DNA of 64,000 nt from assembly GCA_011090425.1 (NCBI GenBank), contig PHGD01000003.1, positions 1 to 64,000 of the forward strand, read 5' to 3'. Source of the DNA: Nitrospira sp. LK70 (GTDB lineage Bacteria > Nitrospirota > Nitrospiria > Nitrospirales > Nitrospiraceae). The position numbers were made by a program, and so were the translations under genes. The notes beneath the pieces were generated by a model, which saw only the letters and a program-made list of their open reading frames with translations, was not told where the DNA came from and searched no databases. How positions within the stretch are numbered: the stretch's first letter is position 1; each line of letters starts with the position of its first letter. Below, in pieces: positions 52,901-62,213 of this stretch.

Positions 52901-55258
52901 CTATTTCGGCATCCAAGTCCGCACCAGCGACATCAGTCTGTCCACCTCCAACGGCTTGGCCATGCAATCGTTGGCGCCGGCGGTCAATGCCTGCAGACGG
53001 TCCGCTTTCATCGCCTTGGAGGTGAGGGCGATAATGGGCAAATGATGCCATTCGGGGCGTTTGCGGATTTCGCGCATGGCTGTCAAGCCGTCCATTTCCG
53101 GCATCATGATGTCCATCAGCACCAGATCGATCGGAGCGCCTTCCGGCTGGAGCGATCCTTCCAATGTCGTTAAGGCCTCACGGCCATTCCTGGCTACCTG
53201 AACTTTGGCGCCGCGTGGCTCCAACAGACTCATGAGCGCGAACAGGGTGCGGACGTCGTCTTCCACCACCAAGAGCCTGGCCCCGTCGAGAGCCTCATCT
53301 CCGCAAGGCGCTCGGGTGAGCAGGCTCTGCTGCACAGACGGCAGATCGGCGACCGCCTGATGCCGGAAGGCCGTCACCTCGTCCGACAGCCGTTCGCGAT
53401 CGTCGGGAATGCGAGCATGACCAGGGGCAGACTGTCTTTCGGGTCCTCCAGACACGAAGGTCTCGACAGGCTCCGAAGCCTCCTCGTACCGTTCCGGCAG
53501 CAGCACCGTGAACGTGCTGCCCTGCCCCGGTGCGCTGGTCAATCGTATTTCTCCGCCCAACAGCCGCGTGAACTTTCGGGCAATGGACAGTCCCAGGCCG
53601 GTTCCGCCGTACTTCCGGTTGGTCGTACCGTCGGCCTGGCGGAACGGCTCAAAAATAGCTTGGTGCTGGTGGTCCATGATACCGATGCCTGTGTCGCCGA
53701 CCGCGAACGCGATCCGACCGTCGGACGCGCGGCTGATCTCCAACCGGATTTCGCCCCGTTCGGTGAATTTGATCGCGTTTGAGAGCAAATTATTGAGTAC
53801 CTGCTCCAGTCGCTGCTGATCGGTCTCGATCGTCTCCGGCATCCCGTCCGAAAGCCGGACGCGTAGGTTCAAGCCTTTATCCTCGGCCACCGGTTGAAAC
53901 ATGGCCGTCACATGTTGAGCCAAGGCAGCCACACACACCGGAAGCGGATGCACCTCCATGCGGCCGGCTTCCACTTTCGCCAGATCCAGCACTTCGTTGA
54001 TCAACGTCAAGAGATCCCGGCCGGCCGATTCGATGTTCCTGACATAAGCCACCTGTTCAGGCGTCAGGTTCCCGCCGGCGTTGTCGCCAAGCTGCCGAGC
54101 CAGAATCAGCAACGCGTTCAACGGCGTGCGCAGCTCGTGGGACATGTTCGCGAGAAATTCGGATTTGTATCGGCCTGCCTGTTCCAATTCGCGGGCTTGG
54201 GCTTCCACGTCGCCCTTGGCGCGGGTCAACTCATCGTTCTGTGCCTCCAGCATGGCGGTCTGCTCTTCCAACCGCGCGTTGCTCCGTTCCAGCTCAACCC
54301 GCTGCTTTTCCAACCTGCCGTGAGAGTCCTCGAGACTGGCGCTTCGCTCCGTCAGCTCCTCGTTCGCCGCGCGGAGTTCTTTGCTCTTCGTCTGAAGCTC
54401 CTCCGCCTGACGTTGGGTTTCTTCCAGCAATGCTAGGATGTGGGCACGAGCCTGCGCCGAGCGAATCGCCACGGCGATCGACTCGGACACCCGAGTAACG
54501 AATTCCTTGTCCGCCTCGTTCACCGGATGAAGGAATCCCAGTTCCAGCACGGCTTTGATCGAGTGCTCCGCGGCCAGCGGAGCAATGAGCAGATGTCGAG
54601 GGGCACTGCGGCCCAGCGAACTCCCCATGGTCAGATAGCCTTCCGGCACGTCGGATACCACGATCACCTTTTGTTCACCGAGGGCCCGGCCGAGCAAGCC
54701 GTCTCCGGATCGGACCTCCAGCGGGAGACGGGCATCGGCCGGGACACCATACGTCGCCGTCCGGCGAAACGCCGGGCCGTTCTCGATGAACAAGGCGCCG
54801 GCCGGAACATCGAGATACTCGGCAATGGTGCCGAGCACCCGCGATCCGAGCTGGTCAATGTTCGGATCGCCCGCCATCCGCTCGCTCAGGAGAGTCTGGC
54901 CGGATTGCAGCCATTCCTGTTTGCGAACGGTGAGCTTATTGGTGATGAACTGATAACCGAGCCCCGCCAAGGCCCAACTGGTCGCCACCTCGAAAATGCG
55001 ATTCTGCACCGCAAGAAACGGATGGATACCGTGGGAGCTCAGGAAAAAGCCGACGAGTATCAGCAGCGTCGTTGCCATGGCCGTGTAGGCCGGCACAAGC
55101 GGCTGCCAGGTCAAGTACGAGAAGACCAGCGGCAGGATATAGAAGACCCAGACAGCGATGCCGAGCTCGGTCAACAGACCGCTGATGAATACGGCGCCGC
55201 TCGACAGAACGATGGCGCCATAGACCAGGGGCGTGGGAGTCCGTTCAAAACGAGTCAT
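52901..55258 (-). CDS. Membrane GAF hybrid histidine kinase with C-terminal receiver
   Basis: A 785-residue sensor with three or four N-terminal helices (about 10-105), a GAF domain (about 125-270), a coiled coil (about 280-360), and a HisKA with H in ANMSHELRTPLNALLIL (about 373). HATPase_c follows (N box LLSNAIKFTERG, G box YGGTGLGLSI), then a receiver (about 660-785) with Asp in LVLMDIMMPEMDGLTAM. The AA-rich coiled coil and GAF suggest a cytosolic signal. It heads the phosphorelay operon with a cheR stub directly after it. Confidence 0.95.
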   Translation of the reverse strand: MTRFERTPTPLVYGAIVLSSGAVFISGLLTELGIAVWVFYILPLVFSYLTWQPLVPAYTAMATTLLILVGFFLSSHGIHPFLAVQNRIFEVATSWALAGLGYQFITNKLTVRKQEWLQSGQTLLSERMAGDPNIDQLGSRVLGTIAEYLDVPAGALFIENGPAFRRTATYGVPADARLPLEVRSGDGLLGRALGEQKVIVVSDVPEGYLTMGSSLGRSAPRHLLIAPLAAEHSIKAVLELGFLHPVNEADKEFVTRVSESIAVAIRSAQARAHILALLEETQRQAEELQTKSKELRAANEELTERSASLEDSHGRLEKQRVELERSNARLEEQTAMLEAQNDELTRAKGDVEAQARELEQAGRYKSEFLANMSHELRTPLNALLILARQLGDNAGGNLTPEQVAYVRNIESAGRDLLTLINEVLDLAKVEAGRMEVHPLPVCVAALAQHVTAMFQPVAEDKGLNLRVRLSDGMPETIETDQQRLEQVLNNLLSNAIKFTERGEIRLEISRASDGRIAFAVGDTGIGIMDHQHQAIFEPFRQADGTTNRKYGGTGLGLSIARKFTRLLGGEIRLTSAPGQGSTFTVLLPERYEEASEPVETFVSGGPERQSAPGHARIPDDRERLSDEVTAFRHQAVADLPSVQQSLLTRAPCGDEALDGARLLVVEDDVRTLFALMSLLEPRGAKVQVARNGREALTTLEGSLQPEGAPIDLVLMDIMMPEMDGLTAMREIRKRPEWHHLPIIALTSKAMKADRLQALTAGANDCMAKPLEVDRLMSLVRTWMPK

Positions 55259-55363
55259 GTCACATTCGCATTATTGATCGAAGTGGAAAGACCGGCCTCA
55301 CACCTCATCACCTCAGGTGTGCGGAGGGGCGTTGAGTCTACAATGAATCGGCGTCTTCAGTCC

Positions 55364-55912
55364 CTAGGAAAAACCCTGGCTCAACTCAACGGATCGGTTT
55401 GAGGACGGTGGAGAAGCAATTTGCGCGCACCGATACCTCCCTCCGTTGTGTGGAAGGCTGCAACGAGCGGGCGAAGCGGCATCGACGCTTCTGTCGACAG
55501 CCTGATAAATCGCTTGAGACAGGTGTTGATACGCGGTTTCTTTTTCGAGCAACAGGCAAGCACCGGCATCCAAGAACGCTTCTCGATTCCCATCGTCGAC
55601 GTAAAAGGAGAGGCCGATGACCGGCAGGTGCGGATGTTTCCGTATGATGCAACCGGTCGCTTCGATCCCGTTCATTCTCGGCATGTGAATGTCCATCACA
55701 ACGACATCGGGCTTCAGCAGATCTGTCAGCTTCACCGCCTCCTCCCCATCCGTCGCCTCACCCACCAGTTCAATGTCGAGATGATGGCTAAGACACTTCC
55801 GCAACCCTTGCCGGACGAGAAAGTGGTCGTCCACCAGTAGCACACGAATACCTTTCATCTTCGGTCGGTCGGCTCCACTGGTTTTGTCTCGATCGATGAC
55901 TGTCCTGTCCAT
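55364..55912 (-). CDS. REC-only response regulator (NarL-type receiver, no HTH)
   Basis: A 182-residue protein with a receiver (about 20-140): VLLVDDHFLVRQGLRKCLSH, Asp in VVVMDIHMPRMNGIEATGCI, and a late conserved Lys in LLLEKETAYQHL. The C-terminal about 40 residues are low-complexity and lack the LuxR HTH common to this type. The receiver closely resembles the last one of the 51008-52708 hybrid. The ATG at 55912 has GGGAGAG upstream. It precedes the kinase gene by about 105 nt. Confidence 0.88.
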   Translation of the reverse strand: MDRTVIDRDKTSGADRPKMKGIRVLLVDDHFLVRQGLRKCLSHHLDIELVGEATDGEEAVKLTDLLKPDVVVMDIHMPRMNGIEATGCIIRKHPHLPVIGLSFYVDDGNREAFLDAGACLLLEKETAYQHLSQAIYQAVDRSVDAASPARCSLPHNGGRYRCAQIASPPSSNRSVELSQGFS

Positions 55913-56054
55913 GGAATCTCTCCCTTGCATGTTGGACCTTACACCGTAGGAGAAAGAGGAATCCTTATGAACTAGCAAACAGCCTAGTTCACCCGCTACG
56001 TTACTAATGACTGATCGACTTGAGAAACGTCCGGCGGATCACGGCGCCCGTTAA

Positions 56055-56120
56055 GGCTAAGCCGACGTCTTAGCCCAGATCGGTTGTTCTGCAACTTGCC
56101 GTGGTAGACCTTTGGTAGAC
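56055..56120. promoter_or_regulatory. Inverted and direct repeats in a divergent intergenic region
   Basis: GGCTAAG (56055-56061) and CTTAGCC (56069-56075) form a perfect 7-bp inverted repeat around a 7-nt spacer. Then TGGTAGAC occurs twice (56102-56109 and 56113-56120), 11 nt apart, about one helical turn. They lie between the REC-only regulator (minus) and the TPR-SUMF1 gene (plus), where operators would be expected. Function is inferred from position only. Confidence 0.35.
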
Positions 56121-56292
56121 TCCAGCTCATCAACAACCTCACTTTCTATCGACCGCACAGACCGCTTTATGCGGAGGCTGCATTATGCTATCTTTCCGGT
56201 CACGAAAGCTGTGTTCACGACGGCGGCCTGTATTCGCTACCGGAATGGAAGGCTCACCGTCATAGGCAACCACAGCTGGGAGGGAAACGCTC

Positions 56293-57531
56293 ATGAGGCA
56301 GACCCTTGGAGTGCTGGGTTTTCTCATATGTTTGACCGCGACCACGGTCTCCGTGGCAGCGCCGGAAGCCGAAACAGGCGAGCAAGACTTCGCCAAGGGG
56401 GAAGCTCTACTGAAGAAGAAGCAGTATGCGGAAGCACGGACGGCGCTGGAAGCCGGCATCACGAAGAACTCCTCGAATGTGCAGGCTCATTTCAACCTGG
56501 CTGAGGCCTGTCGAGGGTTAGCAGCTTGGACCTGCGCGGAAGAACATTACGAAGCCGCGTTGCATCTGGATGCGAAATCCAGGACCGCCGGGATGAGAGA
56601 CCTTCGGTTACGCAGGATGGAGGTGTGGCGTTCGCTGGAGGAAGTGACGGCGTGGCGGTTGCTGGATGAAGCGAAAGATTTGATTGCCGGTGGGCATGCT
56701 GACCCTGACCAAATGAAGAAGGCGGAAGAGGCCCTGGACGGCGCCAATGAGCTAGGGCTGAACCAAGAGCAACAGGCGGTCTATCAGCAGTTACAAGCGA
56801 AACTCCCTGGGCGGCGTCCGGCCACCGTGTTGGATAGTCTGAAACCGGTTGAGACGCCGCTGGCGCTGGTGCCGGCAGGAGAATTCACGATGGGAAGCAC
56901 CATGGCAGACGATGAAAAGCCGGTGCATCGCGTCTACCTGGACGCCTTCTACATGGACAAGTACCACGTGACAGTGGGGCAGTATGCCAAGTATCTGGAA
57001 GCGACGGACAAGGAGGCGCCCCCCGAGTGGGATATCATGAACCAACCTCACCATCAGAAACGCCCCGTCGTCAATGTCAGTTGGTTTGACGCCGCTACCT
57101 ACTGCAAATGGGCCGGCAAACGCCTGCCCACCGAGGCGGAGTGGGAAAAGGCGGCACGGGGGACGGACGGCCGCCTCTATCCCTGGGGCAACGAGGCCCC
57201 CACGAGACTCCATGCGAATTTCGGCAAGAAGAAATGGGCGAATCATATGGCCTTGGTTCCGGTGGGGATGTTCGAACTGGGCAAGAGCCCCTACGGCATC
57301 TACGACATGGCCGGCAATGCTTGGGAGTGGGTCAACGACTGGTATGACCATGACTATTACAAGAAGAGCCCAGCGAAGAATCCTCAAGGACCGAAAACGG
57401 GTAAGTCAAAAGTCGTACGGGGCGGTAACTGGCTCTATGTTCAGGATTTTCTTCGTTCTTCCTTCCGTTACAATGCCGAACCATCCGGCCGTCAGTTCGG
57501 CTACGGGTTCCGTTGCGCAAAGACGCCATAG
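56293..57531 (+). CDS. Exported TPR plus SUMF1/FGE-like domain protein
   Basis: A 412-residue protein: signal peptide (LGVLGFLICLTATTVSVAA), two TPR-like repeats (about 30-100), a helical linker, and a formylglycine-generating-enzyme fold (about 185-412). The fold shows LVPAGEFTMGSTMADDEKPV, RLPTEAEWEKAARG, YPWG and VVRGGNWLYVQDFLRSSFRY. The two catalytic/copper-binding cysteines of true FGE are absent from the GGNW region, so it is a non-catalytic sugar/protein-binding relative or has another role. GGAGGG lies eight bases before the ATG. Confidence 0.9.
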   Translation: MRQTLGVLGFLICLTATTVSVAAPEAETGEQDFAKGEALLKKKQYAEARTALEAGITKNSSNVQAHFNLAEACRGLAAWTCAEEHYEAALHLDAKSRTAGMRDLRLRRMEVWRSLEEVTAWRLLDEAKDLIAGGHADPDQMKKAEEALDGANELGLNQEQQAVYQQLQAKLPGRRPATVLDSLKPVETPLALVPAGEFTMGSTMADDEKPVHRVYLDAFYMDKYHVTVGQYAKYLEATDKEAPPEWDIMNQPHHQKRPVVNVSWFDAATYCKWAGKRLPTEAEWEKAARGTDGRLYPWGNEAPTRLHANFGKKKWANHMALVPVGMFELGKSPYGIYDMAGNAWEWVNDWYDHDYYKKSPAKNPQGPKTGKSKVVRGGNWLYVQDFLRSSFRYNAEPSGRQFGYGFRCAKTP

Positions 57532-57534
57532 TTG

Positions 57535-57548
57535 TTAACGCGCGTTAA
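57535..57548. promoter_or_regulatory. 14-bp perfect palindrome TTAACGCGCGTTAA
   Basis: The sequence directly after the TPR-SUMF1 stop is a perfect 14-bp palindrome. It lies between two convergent genes, so it is not an obvious operator. With no loop it would not make a good terminator hairpin. The meaning is unknown. Confidence 0.3.
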
Positions 57549-57592
57549 TGGGTCGACCGCAGAACAATACTGCGCCGCTCTTCCGGCTTAGG

Positions 57593-60500
57593 TCACTTGG
57601 GACCGTAGCCCGATAACACTTCCACATCTGATTGTTCACAGGGAGGGATGCCGTCTCGGCTTTCTGCCATCGTGCCCGCATGTCTTGACCCTACAAGTAT
57701 TCTACTCATATGGAAGTACAGCACTGGTATCACGACGAGAGTCAGCAGTGTCGAAGCCCCAACGCCGAAGAGCAAGGACACCGCCAATCCCTGAAAGATG
57801 GGATCGAGGATGATGACAAAGGCCCCGACCATCAACGCAGCGGCAGTCAGTAAGATGGGACGGGTCCGAATTGCCCCCGCCTTGATCACGGCTTCCCTTA
57901 ATGAGACACCTGCCCGCTCTTGTAGCTGGATAAAGTCGACCAGGAGAATGGAGTTCCTCACGATGATGCCGGCAAGGGCAATGAAGCCGATCATCGAAGT
58001 GGCCGTGAAGTATGACCCAGTCAGCCAATGCCCGGGGAGAATGCCGATCAGCGTCAGTGGAATCGGAGCCATGATGATCAACGGCGTGATGAACGATTGA
58101 AACTGCCCCACGATCAACAGATAGATCAGCACCAGGGCCACGCCAAACGCGATGCCCATGTCCCGGAACGTTTCATACGTGATGTGCCATTCCCCGTCCC
58201 ATTTCATGGCAATCTTCTCTTCGGACCAAGGCTGCGAAGCGTAGTATTGTTCGATTTGATAGCCCTCCGCCGGTCTGAAGCTCTCCAACTTTTTCCCAAC
58301 CCCTAGCACGCCATAGACCGGACTTTCGGCTTTCTCCGCTCCGGGGCCGCCGACATCGGCGAGCACATAGACCACCGGCTTCTGATTCTTGTGATAAATC
58401 GCCTTCTCCTGAACTGTTTGCTCCATCTTGAGCAATTCCGATAATTGGACGATGCCGCCGGTACTCGTACGCATCCCAATCTCACCAAGATGCTCCAGAC
58501 CCCTCCGTTCGACGAGCGGCAAACGAAGTACGACTTGAACCGGGCTCTTCTCTTGAGGAATATGGACCAGCCCGACCTTCGCCCCCTGGAGCGCCATGCG
58601 CAGCGTGTTGACAATTTCCTCAGAAGGAATGCCGGCAAGGGCCGCCTTCGCCCGATCGACCGTGAACACGTATTTCACTTGGTCCGCCTCAATGTAATCA
58701 TCGACGTCGACCACTCCGGACGTGGATTCGAACAGTTTCCGAATCTCGCGGGCCGCCGCGAGCTGTTTGTTGTAGTCCGGGCCGTAGACTTCCGCCACCA
58801 ACACTGATTGCACAGGCGGCCCGGGCGGCACCTCGAGGATCTTCACGTTGGCTCCGTATCCACGGGCAATTTCTTGCACGGGAGGACGAATGCGCTGGGC
58901 GATCTCGTGACTCTGAGCGTTCCGCTCGTGCTTTGCGACTAGATTGATCTGGATATCGGCCTCATGAGGTTGTTCTCGCAGATAGTAGTGACGGACCAGG
59001 CCGCTGAAATTAAAGGGCGACGAGGTGCCGACATAGGCCTGATAGTCGCGCGCCTCCGGCACAGTCTTCACGTATTGACCCAACGCCTGTGTGACTCGCG
59101 CGGTCTCTTCGAGCGTCGTCCCTTCCGGCATGTCGATGACCAGCTGAATTTCGCTCTTATTGTCGAACGGGAGCATTTTCACCACGACATGACGGGTGTA
59201 AAACAATAAGGTCGAGCCTACGAGCAACAGTCCGACTCCTCCTAGAAATGCGTACGCGAGGATCGGATGGGCCAACAACGGAGAAAGGGCTCGGCGATAG
59301 ATCCGAGCCGTGAACCCTCGCTCGTCGCCTTCATGGTCGACACCAGAAACGGCGACTCCAGGGCGATAGCATGTCCGGCAAAACCAAGGAATCACGACGA
59401 AGGCGACCAGCAACGAAAAAAACATCGCGATGGAGGCGTTGACCGGAATCGGTCTCATGTATGGCCCCATTAAGCCGGAGACGAAGGCCATCGGCAGTAG
59501 CGCAGCGATGACGGTGAATGTGGCCAGGATTGTGGGATTCCCGACTTCATCGACGGCTTGGATGGACGCTTCGTGATGAGGCTTGAGACGCAGCATCAGA
59601 TGTCGGTAGGTATTTTCGACGACCACGATCGCATCGTCCACGAGAATGCCGATCGAAAAGATGAGGGCAAACAGCGTCACGCGGTTTATCGTATAGCCGA
59701 TCACCATCGAGGTGAACAGCGTTAACGCAAGGGTGAGGGGGATCGCAATGGACACGACAAGAGCCGGTCTCGGTCCCAATACGACACCAAGAAAGACCAC
59801 CACGGCGACGACAGCGATCAGCAGATGCCACAATAGTTCGTTTGCCTTTTCCTGCGCTGTCTCCCCATAGTCACGGGTGACGGTCACACGGACCTCCGCA
59901 GGAATCGTCACGCCCTTCATCTCTTCGACTTTACGGATCACGTCTGCGGCGACGGTCACGGCGTTCATACCGGCCTGCTTCGCAATGGCGACCGTCACGG
60001 CCGGTGACTCCTGAAACGTGAAAGGTGAAAGGGGTGACGAGAGGCCCTTGGTTTCACGACTCACGCGTGACGTCTCACGGGCGCCTCCAGCGCCCAGGCC
60101 GAACCAGACATAGCTCGTCGCCTCCGCCGGTCCATCCGTTACCTCCGCGACTTGACGCAAGTAGACCGGCCGCTGCTCGCTGACGCCCACCACCAGGGTC
60201 TCGAGATCTTCACGCGATCGTATGAAGCGGCCGGTTTCCACGAGAAAACTTTGATTGCGGCTGTCGAAGCGACCCGTCGATAATGCCCGATTCTCACCGC
60301 GCACGACATTGGCGACCTGCAACGGGGTTAGTCCGTAGGCCTTCAGCCTGGTTGGGTCGATCTGGATGCGTAGCTCGCGCGGCCGACCGCCGACGATGAA
60401 ACCGACCGACGTGCCGGACACCTTTTTGATCTCCTCCAACACCTGCTTGGCGAGGCGATGGAGCTCAAATTCTCCGTAGCGTTCGCTGGAGAGCGTCAGC

Positions 60501-60943
60501 GTGACGATCGGGACGTCATTGACGTCCTTCGGCTTGACAAGAAAGGGCTCGGCACCGGGCGGCAACAGGTCTTGGCTCGACATCAACTTGTCGTAGAGAT
60601 CGACCAGGCTCTGCTCCAGAGGCTGACCGACATAGAAACGGACGATGATCAGCGCGCCGCCCGGACGGGAGATCGAGTAGACATACTCGACGCCTTTGAT
60701 CTCAGACAGCTTACGCTCGATCGGTTTCGTGAGTTGTTCTTCGACGACCTTGGCGGACGCACCGGGAAAGGGCAGCCAGACATCAGCCATCGGCACCACG
60801 ATCTGCGGTTCCTCCTCACGAGGAGTGGCAACAACCGCAAACAGACCCAGCAGCAACACGCCCAGCATGAGCAGTGGTGTGAGTTTACTCTCGATGAAGA
60901 GAGCCGCGATGCGGCCACTCAATCTCGGGCGATAGTTCGTCAT
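57593..60943 (-). CDS. RND efflux transporter permease (HAE-like)
   Basis: A 1116-residue inner-membrane pump with 12 helices and two large porter loops. TM4 reads GILVDDAIVVVENTYRHLML; the Asp pair and VVENxxR fit hydrophobe/drug (HAE) rather than metal (CzcA) pumps. N-terminal VVATPREEEPQIVVPMADVW and the second-half TATSMIGFIALAGIIVRNSI are typical. It is slightly longer than the usual about 1040 because of inserts, one at residues about 289-313 encoded by repeat-type DNA. The adaptor gene lies 89 nt upstream; no outer-membrane factor is nearby. Confidence 0.94.
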   Translation of the reverse strand: MTNYRPRLSGRIAALFIESKLTPLLMLGVLLLGLFAVVATPREEEPQIVVPMADVWLPFPGASAKVVEEQLTKPIERKLSEIKGVEYVYSISRPGGALIIVRFYVGQPLEQSLVDLYDKLMSSQDLLPPGAEPFLVKPKDVNDVPIVTLTLSSERYGEFELHRLAKQVLEEIKKVSGTSVGFIVGGRPRELRIQIDPTRLKAYGLTPLQVANVVRGENRALSTGRFDSRNQSFLVETGRFIRSREDLETLVVGVSEQRPVYLRQVAEVTDGPAEATSYVWFGLGAGGARETSRVSRETKGLSSPLSPFTFQESPAVTVAIAKQAGMNAVTVAADVIRKVEEMKGVTIPAEVRVTVTRDYGETAQEKANELLWHLLIAVVAVVVFLGVVLGPRPALVVSIAIPLTLALTLFTSMVIGYTINRVTLFALIFSIGILVDDAIVVVENTYRHLMLRLKPHHEASIQAVDEVGNPTILATFTVIAALLPMAFVSGLMGPYMRPIPVNASIAMFFSLLVAFVVIPWFCRTCYRPGVAVSGVDHEGDERGFTARIYRRALSPLLAHPILAYAFLGGVGLLLVGSTLLFYTRHVVVKMLPFDNKSEIQLVIDMPEGTTLEETARVTQALGQYVKTVPEARDYQAYVGTSSPFNFSGLVRHYYLREQPHEADIQINLVAKHERNAQSHEIAQRIRPPVQEIARGYGANVKILEVPPGPPVQSVLVAEVYGPDYNKQLAAAREIRKLFESTSGVVDVDDYIEADQVKYVFTVDRAKAALAGIPSEEIVNTLRMALQGAKVGLVHIPQEKSPVQVVLRLPLVERRGLEHLGEIGMRTSTGGIVQLSELLKMEQTVQEKAIYHKNQKPVVYVLADVGGPGAEKAESPVYGVLGVGKKLESFRPAEGYQIEQYYASQPWSEEKIAMKWDGEWHITYETFRDMGIAFGVALVLIYLLIVGQFQSFITPLIIMAPIPLTLIGILPGHWLTGSYFTATSMIGFIALAGIIVRNSILLVDFIQLQERAGVSLREAVIKAGAIRTRPILLTAAALMVGAFVIILDPIFQGLAVSLLFGVGASTLLTLVVIPVLYFHMSRILVGSRHAGTMAESRDGIPPCEQSDVEVLSGYGPK
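60004..60079. repeat. TCACG/CGTGA spacer-type repeat inside the RND gene
   Basis: About 76 bp packed with GTGA and TCAC units: CGTGAAAGGTGAAAGG and GGTGACGA on one side, TTTCACGACTCACGCGTGACG on the other, forming inverted copies. Similar TCACGAGTCACCTGTTACG DNA lies between the HlyD and ATPase genes at about 48685-48705. Here the repeat is in frame and codes for RETSRVSRETKGLSSPLSPF, unlike the sequence on either side of it. Confidence 0.6.
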
Positions 60944-61032
60944 TGGTATAGGGCCTTCGCCGAGCGTCGAGCATTGGTTGAGGCGAAACTCACCGTTTAA
61001 CCCTCAAGACTAAGAACTGAATGGGACGGGTC

Positions 61033-62157
61033 TCACGGTATCGGGAGCGACGGAGAGACCACCGGTTCGAGGGCCTGCACGGCGGATCCATCAACTCCCC
61101 GTGTGCCGTCAGCCAAGACTCGTTCGCCCTCGTTGATGCCTGAAAGAATTTCGACATGGTCGCCGAAACGCCGCCCGAGTTTGACCCACCGGAGCCGAGC
61201 GATCCGATCGGCTCCTACGACATAGAGGCTGCTGAGTTCACCGCGCTCGACCACGGCCGGCGAGGGGACAAGAATCGTTTGCGTGGTACCTTTGTCGAGC
61301 GGAAAGCGACCGAACATGCCGGTCTTCAGCCCCGGTGTCTTCGGCAAATCCACTTTGACCATGAAGGTATGAGTTTGAGGATCCCCGGCCGGGAGAATCT
61401 GACTGACCGTGCCGGCTAACGCTTGCCCTCCTAAAGCATCAATGGCAACTCGGATCTTATCGCCACGAGAAACCGACTTCAGATCCCCTTCCGCCACCGT
61501 CGCTTCAAGCCGAAGACGCTGAGGATCCTCCATTTTGAGTAACGGTTGGCCCGGTGAGGCCAATTCTCCCGCTTCCACTTTCTTCTCGGTGATGACTCCA
61601 TCAAAGGGAGCCCTCACGACCGTATAGCTCAATTGAGCTTCGACGGCCTTTCGGCTCGCCTCCGCCACTCTGTAATTCCTGTTCGCGTTTTCCATCTCCT
61701 GTTTGGATACCGCATCTTCCGCATACAACTGGTTCATACGGTCGAGGTGCGCCTTCGCATTCTCGACTTCCGCACCAGCTCGGCCCAGGTCGGCCTGAAG
61801 GTCTCGACTGTCCAATCGGATCAGGAGCTGTCCCTTGGAGACCTTCGTGCCTTCTCGGACCAACAGCTCGTCGATCGTTCCTTGAATGCGACTGGAGAGT
61901 GCGGCCTGGAAGATTGGAGCGACCTGACCTGTCACTTCAACACGGATCGGTACCGAAGCATGCTTGGCCTCGACGACCGTGCCCTGAATGGTTTTCTGTG
62001 GAGCAGCCGACACCACCGGCGTGGCCGGTTCTTCCTTGGACCCGCAGCCGGCCAAGAACAGGACTGCGATGAGGATGGACATCAGTGATCCGAATTTAAT
62101 CTGTGCGATAGCCTCTCCGCTCGCGAACCCATTTGGCAGGACAAGGAGGATTGTCAT
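61033..62157 (-). CDS. RND periplasmic adaptor (membrane fusion) lipoprotein
   Basis: A 374-residue adaptor. After an unusually long N-terminus comes MSILIAVLFLAGC, a lipobox (LAGC), then a lipoyl domain (LSSRIQGTIDELLVREGTKV), a coiled-coil hairpin (about 120-185), a beta-barrel (VVRAPFDGVITEKKVEAGEL) and a membrane-proximal domain. The start at 62157 has an excellent GGAGG site, but starting at the ATG at 62082 gives a cleaner lipoprotein signal. It pairs with the RND pump next to it. Confidence 0.92.
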   Translation of the reverse strand: MTILLVLPNGFASGEAIAQIKFGSLMSILIAVLFLAGCGSKEEPATPVVSAAPQKTIQGTVVEAKHASVPIRVEVTGQVAPIFQAALSSRIQGTIDELLVREGTKVSKGQLLIRLDSRDLQADLGRAGAEVENAKAHLDRMNQLYAEDAVSKQEMENANRNYRVAEASRKAVEAQLSYTVVRAPFDGVITEKKVEAGELASPGQPLLKMEDPQRLRLEATVAEGDLKSVSRGDKIRVAIDALGGQALAGTVSQILPAGDPQTHTFMVKVDLPKTPGLKTGMFGRFPLDKGTTQTILVPSPAVVERGELSSLYVVGADRIARLRWVKLGRRFGDHVEILSGINEGERVLADGTRGVDGSAVQALEPVVSPSLPIP

Positions 62158-62213
62158 TGTTTCCTCCCGACCCTCGTTGCCCTTCGCAGCAACTCATCTT
62201 CCACAAGCATCAG

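Noticed and set aside
57593-60943. Assignment of the RND pump as a CzcA/CusA heavy-metal exporter
   Set aside because: The TM4 motif VDDAIVVVEN is that of HAE (hydrophobe) pumps. The CopD-like gene further along is not enough to make it a metal pump.
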